Part shown: one piece after another, positions 46,532-57,884 of the stretch | Numbering within the stretch: position 1 is the first letter of the stretch | Layout: each line of letters opens with the position of its first letter | From: Rhabdophis nuchalis | Taxonomy: Eukaryota > Chordata > Lepidosauria > Squamata > Natricidae | Assembly: GCA_039707465.1 (NCBI GenBank) | Contig: CM077643.1 | Coordinates: forward strand, 380,851,919-380,915,918 | Length of the DNA stretch: 64,000 nucleotides | Direction of reading: 5' to 3' | Notes under the pieces: generated by a model | What the model saw: only the letters and a program-made list of their open reading frames with translations | Told to the model about the DNA's origin: nothing | Databases searched by the model: none | Program-made: the position numbers and the translations under genes

Positions 46532-46819
46532 TCACCAAACTGATCAGAAAGTTAACAATCAGTTCTCCCGAAGTGGTGCAAACTGGCTGAATCTCACCAC
46601 TGGCTGGAAGGCTGAGTCAACCTTGAACAGATCTAGCTCGAACTCCAGACTGTGGGCAGAGTCAGCTTGCAATACTGCACTCTAACTACTCCGCCACCAT
46701 GCTGGTTTTCTGAAGATATATTTTTATTCAAATTAGCTAACTTTACATATAGCCTGGGCTAGGACCTAGTTAATTGAAGTTTAAATATTACACATATAAA
46801 TCTGCAAAATTTTTATATA

Positions 46820-47209
46820 CCCTATTTTTCAGAGTATAAGATGCATCTTTTTCCCCCAAAAAAGAGGGTGAAACACTATGTGCATCTTATACACTGAATA
46901 TAGCATTTTTGGCCTCCCGAAACCTTGCCATGCCACAAAAATGGATGTGCATAGGGTTTGGGAGGCTTCCAGAGTGCTCCTGGGGGCTGGGGAGGGCAAA
47001 AACGAGTGGAAAATGGGCCATTTATTGCTTGTTTTTGCACCCCCCCCCCCAGTCCCCAGGAGCACTCGACAACCCTCCTAAAGGCTATGCATGCCCTGTA
47101 CAAAAAATGAGGCATGCAGAGGGTTTGGGAGATCTGCAGAGTGCAAAAACTTTTTTTTAAAATTTACCTCTTCAAAATCTTGGTGCATCGTATACTCTGA
47201 AAAATATGG
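46820..47209. mobile_element. TA-flanked MITE (gtatttttcagagtataaga family)
   Basis: Ends CCCTATTTTTCAGAGTATAAG and gtatactctgaaaaatatgg, TA on each side. Internal purine/pyrimidine arms are partly self-complementary. Confidence 0.8.
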
Positions 47210-47635
47210 TAGGTAGTCTGCAACTTCAAATCATCCCCTTAGCGACTACTCAGAGTTGCAACAGCATTGAGAAAGGTGACTTACAACCAGGTTTTTGTGT
47301 TTATAACCACCAGAGCATCCTCACAATCGCATGATCAACATTCAGGTGCTGGGCAAATGTATTTACGATGGTTGTGGTGTTCTGGAGTCATGTTTTGCCA
47401 TTTGCAATCTTCCCAGCCAGCTTCTGGCAAACAGTCAATAGGGGAAGCCCAATTTGCTTAACAACTGTATAATTCACTGAACCACTACAGTGATTTGCTT
47501 AGGCTTTTTCTGTTAACCATGACAAAAAAAAGAAAAGGTTGGCTGTGACTCATTTAACAACAATTTCTGCTTAGCAACAGAAATTATGATCCCAATTGTG
47601 GTCTCAAGTCAAGAACTATCTCTATCTAGTACGAA
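47210..47635 (-). mobile_element. Repeat of the cttgacttacgacc family
   Basis: ccccttagcgactactcag, catgatcaacattcaggtgc and ctgcttagcaacagaaatta, in reverse. Confidence 0.55.
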
Positions 47636-48495
47636 GACAAGAGCATTGTTATTTAAGCAACCAGATGTTCTCAAGATCAATTCTCTTGTACAATAGATGA
47701 TCAAGAACTGAATATGTTAGGATTGAGAATGTAGTAACAGATGCGGTTGAATAAACCTTAAGAGAAACCCAGCTGTTAGAGTAGAGTTGTGGGCTTATTT
47801 CTTTCCCCACAACAACCAATTAAGGGGGGAAAAACCTTCAAGCAAAAGATGAAGAAAACTTTTTTACTTGCTACTCTACCCAGCAACTAGTTTAAGAGAT
47901 AGACACCCCCTGCCTCTGAACACAGAGGTTCCATATAGTCACCAAAGCCAACATTTCCTGATAACAATTCTTGTTTTTGCTTCATGAATTGGTCCACCTG
48001 ACTCCTTGCAATTGCTCCAACTCAATGGATACTTTTATATCTAGAATCTCTGACTTAACCCTCAGAGAAATTATTATGAATGATGATGTCAGCCTCTATA
48101 TAGCTTGCTTGCTATCGGCTGCCATAGTAATGGGGAGGGAGGGGGTTTACAGTATTTGGGAGGGGTATCGTGCTGGAGAAGACATCTCGAAGAGGGAGTT
48201 TTGTTCTCACCCTCTTCTGTGCGTGCTGAAGGCTCATGTTTGGGTTTGGTCAAGGCCAACCGCCTCTGCATACTAGCTGGATGAGGCCACCTGAAGGAAG
48301 CCACCTGAAGATGCACCCCACATGACACCCTTGGGGGCTGGAGATTGGACATTTAGTTTGGGGTTGTTGTGGAGAGGGATTTGGGTAAACTTTTGATATG
48401 TACAAGTTAGCGCCATTTAGCCTCAGATCTTGCTTCACTTTCGCTGTTTTCACTCTATATCCAGTAAAAGTAACTTTTCTCTAAACCAATGGAAT
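47636..48495. other. No recognised gene or repeat
   Basis: Unique-looking flank of the HAL1-like element. Confidence 0.35.
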
Positions 48496-48505
48496 TGGGA
48501 GTTTC

Positions 48506-50489
48506 TATATTGAAAAAGTTTTATTGGTTTTACATTTTTTCTATAGGGTAGGGTAAGGGATACAAAGAAATTTAGAGAGCATTCACGTCAGAGTCGTCGG
48601 CCCTTCCGAGACCTCAAAATACACAATAAAAAAATAACAAAAAAAAAACATTTTTCATAACACTACAAGGTAAAAGCAAGTACATATACCTAAATTCTCA
48701 ATTCCATGCTGTCAGACATTTACAAAAAATCCAGAAAATATTATGCAAAATTGTTCAGGAAAATCAAGGCAAAGTTATTTTTTAGATCTAAGTCTCTTGG
48801 CTATTGTATCTTCTTTTTCTCCTCCCTGGCCCCGAGCGGGCGGGGCCATGGCCCCCTCTGTCCCCCCTGGATCTTCCCCCAGGATAGAGGAATGTTTTTT
48901 AAGAAAGGCTTCCGCCTCAACAACTGTTTTAATCCTCACTCTTCCTCCTTCCCAGAACACCAGCATCCCTTCGGGTGTCACCCACTTGAACCAAATCCCA
49001 TGATCAAATAAAATTTTAGACAAGAAGGAAAATTTCCGTCTTGCTTCTCAGATCTTTCTAGGAATCTGCTTCAAGATAGTGACCGTTTTTTGTTGGTAAA
49101 TTAAGGGGTTCCCTCTCTGCGCCTTCAAAATTTCCTCTCTGGTTGACCTTCTAACAAATTTCACATGTATCTCTCTAGGCACTTCATTTATCCTGGCATA
49201 TGCTGAGTTAATTCTATAGGCTAGATCAATGTCCCCCCTGATCTCATCCTTAGGTTTTTGTAAATAGTCTGCTAAAATTGTGCTCATAAGATCAGGGAGG
49301 CATTCACCAGGTTGCTCAAAAACATTCTGAAATCTCAAAAAATATGTCATTCTTTCCATATCAATCCTAGACACATGCCCACTTGTTTCCTCAACCTCTT
49401 TAGTAACATTTTTAATCTCTCCCTTAACCCCCACCAACCCCCCTTCCAATTCTTCAGTCTTCTGTGTAATTTCCAGCGTTTGCTTCCTTATGTCCAATAG
49501 CTCCTTCTTGAAATTGATGTTTTCAGCCCTCTCGGCCTGAATTTCGTTTACCAAAGTTTGTATAACAGTTTCAAGAGAAGCCATCCGTTGTTCTAAACTT
49601 GCCAGTGCTGTTTCTTGAGCCATGAGTAACTGTTAAAGTCAGTGCCACCAAAATGGCGTTTTCAGGGTGGGGTTGGTGAGACTAACCGGGAGCCAAAAGT
49701 TCAGATCAAGGTTGGAACGTTGTAAAATTCAGGAACCAAGAGAGAGCCAATTTTCCAACTCAATAGTTATAATAACGAAGGTAATCCAGAAAGGAACCAC
49801 AAATCCAACAGAAAAAAATTCTTCATTAATATCCAGAGAGAGTCCCACTTATAAAGAGACGCTGGGAATTTTCCATAGTTAAAATAGTCAGGCAGGGACA
49901 AAGAGAAGCCACTTTTCACCGCCCATCTCAGAGCCCAGAGGAGAGAGTAGTAAAATAAATTTTTTTTTAACCAGCCAGACCTAGAAACAATGTTGCAAAT
50001 AGCCGCATTCCACTTTCCCTTGTTAAAGACAGTCCGGATTTAAGATTTCCACTTTCTCTTCCAGAGAAGCCATTTTTAAGTGCCGCTTAAGTCCGAGGGT
50101 TTTTTTTTGAAAACAAACACCCCCCTCCCAGTCCATTCAGCCTGGCTGGCAGCAAGGAAAAAAAGTCTTTTTTTAAACTCACTCTCCCTCGCAGCTGAAG
50201 CCTCGGCAGACCTTCCGATCTCTTCCGCTCAGCCCTCTTCATTAAAGTGAATGGCGCCGACAGCCGTTGGCGAAGGGAGAACCCCCCGCAGCATGTTCTC
50301 CTTCACCTAGGCCGCGGCAAAAGGGTCGCCTCCCCCACCGCCGTGAGGGGGGGCGTCCCTGCCGAGCCGGCCCTACGGGAGACCCCCAAAAAAGGGGCGT
50401 CTCGCCCCCGTGGGGGGGCAGAAGAAGCAACAAAACGGCGAGCGAGCGCTAGGCTCGCTCGTAGCCGCAGGAGCCGGAACCGGAAGTCC
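48506..50489 (-). mobile_element. Full-length ORF1-only L1 (half-L1/HAL1-like) retrotransposon
   Basis: Flanked by the 10-bp direct repeat tgggagtttc (48496..48505 and 50490..50499). On the minus strand it runs from a GC-rich 5' region (about 50489 to 49624), through an L1-type ORF1 (49623 to 48775), to a 3' UTR of only about 270 bp ending ccaataaaactttttcaata. No ORF2 (endonuclease or reverse transcriptase) is present and there is no room for it. The duplication and the 3' end suggest target-primed reverse transcription driven in trans by an L1. A related 3' end lies at 10727..11070. Confidence 0.75.
48775..49623 (-). pseudogene. L1-type ORF1 protein, one in-frame stop
   Basis: Starts MAQETALASLEQRMASLETV. 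Residues 1 to about 90 are a heptad-rich coiled coil. A central RNA-recognition-like segment (MTYFLRFQNV, YRINSAYARI) follows, then REIHVKFVRRSTREEIL, and after the stop a C-terminal domain with ILFDHGIWFKWVTPEGMLVF. This order matches the L1 ORF1 RNA-binding trimer, which coats element RNA. A TGA at 49048..49050 interrupts the frame after IPRKI; reading resumes in the same frame to TAA at 48775. Total length is about 282 codons. One disabling mutation suggests a young or recently dead copy. Confidence 0.8.
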
Positions 50490-50531
50490 TGGGAGTTTCC
50501 TTTCTTGGATTTTGAAGGAGGCATGCTTATA

Positions 50532-51003
50532 GTTATAGTTTATAGTTTATTGGATTTATATACCGCTCCTGTCTCCAGATGGACTCAGAGCGGTGCACAG
50601 GGAATTAAAAATACCACGATAGCAACAATACATACAATACAATAATAAAATAAGATTAAATTAGAATAACCTGTGCTAAAAATTAAGCTAAAAATATTAA
50701 AATCTCAACCAATCCACTAAAAATCCCCAGTTCTAAAATCTAAGCTAAAATATAGGCTAAAATCTAACTCTAAGCAAGGCCAGCTAGGTGGAACAAGTGC
50801 GTTTTTAATGAGCGGTGAAAAAGGCGAAGGTCCGTGATGGTACGAAGTTCGGGGTGTAGGTCATTCCAGAGGGTTGGACCCGCCACAGAGAAGGCTCTTC
50901 CCCTGGGCGTCGCCAGCCGGCATTGACCAGCTGACAGGACCCTGAGGAGGCCCTCTCTGTGGGAGCGGACCGGTCGAAGGGAGTTGTGTGGTAGGAGACG
51001 GAT
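50532..51003 (-). mobile_element. L2 3' end and ORF2 terminus
   Basis: ggatttatataccgctcctg, agagcggtgcacagggaatt, then cattccagagggttggaccc and ctctctgtgggagcggacc. Confidence 0.87.
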
Positions 51004-51436
51004 GACCTCACTAACTCATTTGTAATTACTTTAACTTACATTCCCTCTTACAAGACTTTATCTCTCCATACACTTCTCCCAAGAATTTTGATGATTTCCC
51101 TGAAAAAAAGGATGTTATTATTTTAAAGGCTGCTATTTTCCCCCCCTATAGTTTCTTTTGATGTGAATTTCTGCCTTTTGATGTGAAGAACCATCTACAG
51201 CGCTTAATATTATTCACTGCAGGGCAAATTCTTAAACTTGCTGACAGATTAAAAGCAAACCGGGTCCCAGTGATCTGTAAGAAACAGTCTCAAAATGGTT
51301 TATTGGGTAACATCTTTATTATATTAAATCATTTGAAATAAGAGAAGTTATTGAAAAAGCTTTCAGGTTCTCCAGAGCAGCATCAGATTTATGTATTTTA
51401 ACTATTTCTATCAATTAAAAAAAACAGGATAACAAA
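51004..51436. other. No recognised feature
   Basis: AT-rich sequence. Confidence 0.35.
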
Positions 51437-52065
51437 ATAAAAGAGTTGGAAGGGATTTTGAAGGTCTTTTAGTCCAATTCTCTGCTCAAGCTTATTGTCC
51501 TTATGTTCCTCTATCTTCCCTGGGTCTTCATGAGTTTGGGACGATGCTTGGGGCTCAGGACCCCAGAAAACACCATGGATTTCAGGGGAGCCGGTAGAGT
51601 ATTTAAAGGGGATTTAAGTTGATGTCCTTGTCTTTCCCGACTGTCATCCAGGGGTGAAATTCAGCAGGTTCTGACAGGTTCTGGAGAACCAGTAGCAGAA
51701 ATTTTAAGAAATTTGGAGAACCCGCAAATACCACCTCTGGCTGGCCCCAGAGTGGGGTGGGAATGGAGTTTTTTCAATATCCTTCCCCCAGGAGTGGAGA
51801 GGGAATGGAGATTTTGTAATATCCCCTGCCATGTGCACCAAGCTACGCCCACAGAACCGGTAGTAAAACATTTTGAACTTTACCACTGCTGACACCTGTA
51901 GCATTTCATAGAAATGGCTGTCCAATCTCTTCTTGAAAGTGTCCAGTGATGGAACACCCACAATTTCTGAAGGCAAACCGTTCCACTGGTTAATTGTTCT
52001 CACTGTCAGGAAATCTCACCTTAGTTCTACTATAGGTTGCTTCTCTCCTTGAGTAGTTTCCAATA
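51437..52065 (-). mobile_element. CR1 3' region split by a hAT MITE
   Basis: gagttggaagggattttgaa at the left; after the MITE gaaatggctgtccaatctct and gttctcactgtcaggaaatc. Part of the CR1 between 51496 and 51648 is not recognisable. Confidence 0.75.
51649..51888 (+). mobile_element. hAT MITE (ggtgaaattcagcaggttctg family)
   Basis: CAGGGGTGAAATTCAGCAGG and gaactttaccactg ends. Flanks ctgtcatc and ctgacacc (6 of 8). Confidence 0.8.
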
Positions 52066-53434
52066 ATGCCACAAATAAAGGTAACTCTTAAAAGAACAGT
52101 AAAATTGTAAGTAATCTACTACCGATAGGTTCAGAAGTGAAGCACACATTTGCACAGTTTTTGGTGAGATGGCTAAAGATCTAAGGGGAAATCATATTAC
52201 AAAGTTGGTACAGCAACAGGGAGGTGTTGCTTCTGGACCCTGACACCCTCCTCCTAAAATGAGGGAATCTGGAACATCTCTTCTTAGCAGAAAAGACGAG
52301 TTAGCCAGAGTCAACTTGAAGGAGTCAGCCCCATAAAAAGCTCTTGGTCTTTTGCTCTGTAGGTTTTTATATTTGAACTATCTCAAATTGTACTTGGAAA
52401 CTTACTGGAAGCCAATCCATCATTCACAGAAAGTATGTTATATTGTTGACTTGGTCTGCACAATGCGAACCATTATATTTTGTACCAATTCCACTTTCTT
52501 GGCAGTATTCAAGAGTGGCGCAATATAGAGTGACTTGTAATAACGCAATTATAAAGCAGTGATGGCCTCTTGCATAAAAATGGACACAGCTGAGCATTAG
52601 CACTTTCCCAGGGACAGCTTCCAACTACTGATCTAAGTGGAGCTGCCGATTCATGAGCAAACAAGTTGTAGATTTGCTCTTTGGAGAAAGTGTGTAGCCC
52701 TCCCCAGAGCCAACTACCTGACTAGATTTCATTTTTTGAAAAAAAAAAACTTTTAGCTTCATCTTGTTTGTCCCATCCAGATCCTTGCAGTATCCAATTG
52801 ATAAGGACATTTGCTGGATCTCCTGTTTGATTCTGGATGTAAATGATTCAGAGTTCTGAAATCTTCTTGCTTCATAGCGTTCTCCCTGGTATCTCAATTG
52901 TATACTGGGCTGCCCTGGGGCAGCACAGCAAACTCACAAATAGCTGAGCCCCATTTATTAAGTAGTAAAATATCCCACGGCATCCCTATGACTTTGCCTG
53001 GGGCATTACAGCACACAATTTGGGAACTATACATATAACCTATCAGCATGTTGATGACACTTCACCCTGAACCAAGGACGAACTTCCTCAGGAGGTTCAG
53101 GTAGATGTTAAATAGGTGTGACATATAATGAGAAAAGGAGCAAGAATTTCACTGCTCAACTTGCACCACTAAAATGTGCATATCAAAGAAAGATAAGTTA
53201 CAGATGCTCAAGCAAAGTCTTAACTTAATTACTACGAAGCAGATACCATCTTCAATACTATATTTATTATCTGAAAACAACTTGTAGCAAGTTGTAAAAA
53301 ATTCTTTCCAGAAACTTTGGGGTTGCAATTCTCTAAATTCCAAGCTATTGTAGAATAGTTTTTAGTGAGTTTTTGGAAACTGAAGTTTCCAAAATACCTG
53401 CAAGGCAATAGGTTAAGAAGGATAGTTAAGACCA
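52066..53434. other. No recognised gene or repeat
   Basis: The 90-aa reverse ORF 52625..52897 (RYQGERYEARRFQNSESFTS) has a transcript-like look but no recognised domain. Confidence 0.3.
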
Positions 53435-53442
53435 CTTAAGTG

Positions 53443-53565
53443 AGGGATGTCAAACTGGTGGCCCGCAGGCTGGATGCGTCACACCCACCCAAGCTCCGTG
53501 AATGGCAAAAACATTGTGAAGCATCACATGATGGCAATGGGACGCAGCAAGTTTGACACCCGTGG
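53443..53565. mobile_element. hAT MITE (ggtgtcaaactc family)
   Basis: agggatgtcaaactgg and caagtttgacacccgtgg ends. A perfect 8-bp duplication cttaagtg (53435..53442 and 53566..53573). Confidence 0.82.
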
Positions 53566-53596
53566 CTTAAGTGATGACACCAGTTACATCTAAGAT

Positions 53597-53878
53597 TAAG
53601 TTTAAGTTTATTGGATTTATATCCCGCCCTATCTCCCCGAAGGGACTCAGGGCGGTGCACAGGTAAATATTAAAAACAATACAAAAATACAATATAACTA
53701 CAATAAAAATATATTAAATTTAAACCCATGCTAAAAACATCTTTAAAACCCATCTAAAAACCCTTAATAAAATCCCTATGATTTGTTATTAAAATCTAAG
53801 CCAGGCGAGCCAGATGGAAAAAGTGAGTTTTAAGCTCCCGGCAGAAGAGGCGCAGGTCCGTGATGGTACGAAGATTGA
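53597..53878 (-). mobile_element. L2 3' end
   Basis: tttatatcccgccctatctc, agggcggtgcacaggtaaat and aggtccgtgatggtacgaag. Confidence 0.87.
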
Positions 53879-54058
53879 TGTGACAAAGAAACACAAACAA
53901 CATTTAATCTGGCAATTGAATTAATCTATTTTATTATTGGCTGAATAAAACACCGAACCATAAATAAACAATTGAGATTCGCTGTGAGTCTAAGATACAC
54001 ACATGTGTACACACATTAACAAGTTTAAAGCTAAGCTTTGCATTTTGTATACATCGGG

Positions 54059-54143
54059 ATTTTTCAAACTTGGTAACTTTAAGATCTGTGGACCAACTGT
54101 GAAGTTCACACATCTTAAAGTTGCCAAGTTTGGAAAACACTGA
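54059..54143. mobile_element. Worn palindromic hAT MITE
   Basis: ttcaaacttggtaactttaa and ttaaagttgccaagtttgg arms; termini degraded. Confidence 0.65.
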
Positions 54144-54412
54144 TAGAAATGCATCTTCTTTATGATTCTGAACATGTCCAATAATTAATTACTCATTATA
54201 TGGAAATCTAAAAGCTATACGTATTTCCAGTAAAGTAAGTAAAATACAAAAGTTCCTTATGAAACAGAAAACACAAATGAAACCTTACTGGGATGAAGCA
54301 GGATTTCAAATGGGATACATTCAATAGGAAGCTTTTTGTAGGAGCTTTTTATTAGAAGCTTAACTGCCAATCTAGATGAACAAGATGGATTGTGAATTGA
54401 AATGAAATGACT

Positions 54413-54680
54413 AAATGTCTATGGAGTTTCTCAGTCATCCAGGTCATGTTTGTCCCATGGCAAGCATAAAAAAGCCAAAGGTGCTTTTTCAAAAGGCAGG
54501 TGGGTTTTGTTTTCCCCTGAAGATATTTTGCTTCTCTTCCAAGGAGCTTCTTCAGTTCTTAGACTTATATGCTGCTTCCGAGAGCTGAAGAAGCTTCCTG
54601 AATGAGAAACAAAAGGTTTTCAAGGAAAAATAAAAGTCAGTTGCCTTTGGAAAAAGCACCTTTGGGATAATAGAGTTAAC
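54413..54680. repeat. Fold-back with Penelope-type 3' ends
   Basis: Reverse arm (tcatccaggtcatg ... tgctttttcaaaaggcag ... gcttcttcagttctt) and forward arm (gctgaagaagcttcctgaat ... gttgcctttggaaaaagcac) are inverted copies. The ctgaagaagcttc / gttgcctctggaaaaagcac pattern resembles repeat ends I associate with vertebrate Penelope-like elements. Confidence 0.5.
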
Positions 54681-54847
54681 TTTTTATCACAATGAAAAGT
54701 GATGTTTATGTGTGTTGGTGATAGTGGATAGTTGTTTGGCTGGAACTGCAAAATAAAAATAATATCTAGCTTATTTCCATGTTTTTTCTAAGACTTGCCA
54801 AAAAAATAAGGCAATGAAGGAATGTTGATCCTTAGACTATGTTACAT

Positions 54848-55111
54848 CTAACAAATTACAAGAGCACGACCTTGTGTCTGTGTTTGCTGAGAAATCTCCA
54901 GGCTGGTTAGTCCTGTGTAAGTAACATTTGTCTTTAGCCAAGCAGAATTTATTATCTCAACATTTCCTATATCCTCATAATCTTCTTTAATCTTCTCATG
55001 TTTCAGAACTGGAATCATCTTTCCCAATGTCCTAACCATCAAATTTCCTTTTTCCCTCCATGAGAATTTCATTAACTTGAACAAAGCTAATAAATAATCA
55101 AACAGATCCAT
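54848..55111 (-). other. Unidentified 87-aa ORF, mostly within the insertion
   Basis: MDLFDYLLALFKLMKFSWRE then KIKEDYEDIGNVEIINSAWL. Most lies in the copy-1-specific insertion; no family was recognised. It may be a gene or LINE fragment. Confidence 0.25.
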
Positions 55112-55593
55112 ATTCCTCTTATTTAGCTCCCTTATGAAATGTGTATATCTGGATCTCCTTCATTAGCTAAATCATCTCTCCCAAAACCTCACCATGCATT
55201 AAAAATTCATTCTTGCTTGACAGTTTAAAACATGTTAAGTATTTAGGACAAAATTCAATCTGAGCTGGGGAGGACATCATTCTTGACCCTTGGAGCAGCA
55301 TCTTGTTCTCCAGAAACCCCTTCAAACTGGGACAGGTTATAAAGCTCTATGCCTGGTGCTGGGTCAATGAAAGAGCCCAGAGATGCTTGGTACTATTTCA
55401 TTATTCAACAACTTTCCTCTCCAAATTGTCAGAGGTGGTCTAAAGGGTGATGTTGGAAACTCAAAGAAAGCCCAAAGAGCTCTGCCCCCAAACAGAGCCA
55501 ACATTCATTCTGAAGCTGCTTCAGCAGACTAGCTTAAATATTATGCTTTCTATGACAGATTATGGATGTGTCTCAAACTTTCCCTGGAGCAAT

Positions 55594-56052
55594 TCAATAA
55601 TCAATAATAATCAATAATTTAATTTGTTGACCGCTCCCTCTCCCCAAAGGGACTAGGAGCGGTGCACAGGGCAAATAAAACAATAAATACACATACACAT
55701 AATAAAAACAAATTAAATATATCCCTGCGCTAAAAATTACCAATTAAAATACTAAAATCCCTATCTAAAATTATTGACAATCCCATAGACGAGAGACTAC
55801 CCTAGGCCGGCCAAGCAGAACAAATATGTTTTTAATTTTAGACGGAAGGAGCGGAGGTCCGTAGTTGTTCTAATGTCGGGGGGAAGGTCGTTCCAGAGGG
55901 CTGGGCCCGCCACAGAGAGAGCCCTTCCCCTGGGCGTCGCCCGCTGACAAAGTCTAGTGGACGGCACCCGGAGAAGTCCCTCTCTGTGGGAGCGAATTGG
56001 CCGTGTGGATATATGAGGCAGGATCCGATCCTGCAAATAGCTAGGACAAAGC
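55594..56052 (-). mobile_element. L2 3' end and ORF2 terminus
   Basis: gttgaccgctccctctcccc, gagcggtgcacagggcaaat, then cgttccagagggctgggccc and gagaagtccctctctgtggg. Confidence 0.88.
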
Positions 56053-56186
56053 CTGAAAAAGGGGGTACCTTTGGTACCAGGCTGTCTTGTCAGTGACATT
56101 TGGTTCGTGATTTCATGCTCTTGAAAAAGAGTGGGCATGTGATTGGTGTGTACATATGTTCCTATAATAATAATTGTCATTGTGGA

Positions 56187-56993
56187 CTCAAGTAAAATGG
56201 ACAATGTTCCTCCAGGCCTTCCTGTCCTCTACCTTCCTCTGGAGTCCATTTAAGCTCACACCTACTGCTTTGGTGATTCCATCCATCCACCTCATTCTCT
56301 GTCATCCCCTTCTTCTTTTGCCCTCAATCTTTCCCAGCATCAGGCTCTTCTCCAGTGAGTCCTTCTTTCTCATTAGGTGACCAAAGTATTTGAGTTTCAT
56401 CTTCAGGATCTGGCCTTCTAAAGGGCAGTCAGGGTTGATCTCCTCTAGGACTGACTGGTTTGATGGCCTTGCAGTCCAAGGGACACACAGGAGTCTTCTC
56501 CAGCACCAGAGTTCAAAGGCCTCAATTCTTTGGCACTCAGCCTTTCTTATGATCCAACTTTCACAGCCATACATTGCAACTGGGAAAACCATAGCCTGTC
56601 TTGATTTGCCATAGCTTTCCTCCCCAGGAGCAAGCATCTTTTAATTTCTTAGCTGCAGTCTCCATCTGCGGTGCTCTTGGAACCCAGGAAAATAAAACCT
56701 GTCACTACCTCCATTTCTTCCCCATCTATTTGCCAGGAATTGAGAGGGCAGGATGCCATGATTTTAGTTTTCTTAATGTTGAGTTTTAAGCCACCTTTTG
56801 CACTCTCCTTCTTCACCTGCATCAAGAGAGTCTTCCGTTCCTCTTCACTTTCTGCCATTAGAGTGGCATCATCTGCATATCTGAGGTTGTTGGCATTTCT
56901 CCCAGCAATCTTAATTCCAACTTTTGATTCGTCCACAGCGTCTTTCTCATGGTGTGCTCTGCATATAAGTTAAATAGGCAGGATGACAATACA
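56187..56993 (-). mobile_element. BovB (RTE) LINE, RT C-terminal part
   Basis: Minus strand: LRYADDATLMAESEEERKTL (the active-site ADD box), GLKLNIKKTKIMAS, WQIDGEEMEVVTGFIFLGSK, MYGCESWIIRKAECQRIEAF, ELWCWRRLLCVPWTARPSNQ, and KYFGHLMRKKDSLEKSLMLG. Frames are broken near 56640 and 56300. The clearest BovB copy in the window. Confidence 0.93.
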
Positions 56994-57658
56994 CACATAC
57001 ACACACAGACACTTTTGAGAGAGGGCATCCGAATTTCAATGTGTGCCAGTGTGTACACAGAATCTTAACACAAGCATGGTCAAATATAAGTGTAAGAACA
57101 TTTAGGGAGAGGTTAAAATATATCTGTGATTATAACTTTCTCTATCTTTAACTTTTCTTTTTCTTGCCCTTTTCGCTTTTCTTTGATTTTTTTTTCTCCC
57201 TTAGTTTCTATTAATTTGTTTAGTTTTTATCTTATAGTTTAAAAGTTTTAATAAAAATTTATAGATTGAAATGAAAAAGAAAGAAAGAGAGAATTGTGGA
57301 TTGTTAACCAAACGTCCCTAAAATAACTATAACAAACAGTATCCATCAAAGGATCTGTTTCAAAATATCCTAGTAATTACAGTAATGTGAGCCTCCTCTA
57401 CAGAATAGCACAGGCAGGTTTAAGCATTATTAAAACAGAATCTGACCCCAGGTTCACACAAACTGTTTCACATCTGCACAGATCAATCCAATGATGTTTA
57501 AATTACAGTATTGTGCACAAGTTCAGTGGCATGTCTTAAAAGAGTTCCTGTCTATGAAACAGGAGTGGTACTAACCACATACATTCATATTGGAAATCCC
57601 AGATTTTCAGAAAGTCCCACCTGTATTAGTTACAATAACACATGGTTGATACTCGTGT
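56994..57658. other. Mostly unassigned; possible L1 3' UTR end near 57120-57260
   Basis: A pyrimidine-rich tract followed by gttttaataaaaatttatag resembles an L1 3' end; weak. Confidence 0.25.
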
Positions 57659-57884
57659 TAAGAAGGAGAGAAGCAACTTAGAACCAAGGAGAAATTTCCT
57701 GTCCATTGGAACCATTAACCAGTGGAACTGCTTGCCTCCAGAAGGTGTGAATGCCCCATCACTGGAGACTTTCAAGAAGAGACTGGACAGCCATTTATAC
57801 AGGATGATAAAAAGTCTCCTGCTTGAGCAGGGGGTTGGACTAGAAGACTTCCAAGGTACCTTCTAACTCTATCATTCTATGTTC
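57659..57884 (+). mobile_element. CR1 3' end
   Basis: RSNLEPRRNFLSIGTINQWN and LPPEGVNAPSLETFKKRLDS, then gcagggggttggactagaag. Confidence 0.88.

Larger units (their letters stand above)
45521..46602 (+). mobile_element. hAT element inside the SINE, hosting a CR1
   Basis: Ends CAGTGGTGGGATTCAAATA and CTGAATCTCACCACTG. Flanks gatgaaag and gctggaag match 6 of 8. The body is mostly replaced by CR1 sequence. Confidence 0.78.
45383..46705 (-). mobile_element. Sauria-type SINE, split by a hAT
   Basis: 3' part at 45383..45520 (ggacttagacttacag, ccaacaatctgggtcctc). The 5' head is at 46603..46705 (ggctgagtcaaccttgaaca, cgaactccagactgtgggca, ccgccaccatgctgg). Together they make one full SINE. Confidence 0.85.
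54372..55255. repeat. Duplicated block, copy 1 (with ~275-bp insertion)
   Basis: Similar to 63114..63712 over about 600 bp: actaaatgtctatgg/tag, catccaggtcatgtttgtcc, aactgcaaaataaaaataat and catgttaagtatttagg. Copy 1 alone carries 54898..55172, bounded by aaatctcc and atctctcc. Confidence 0.85.
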
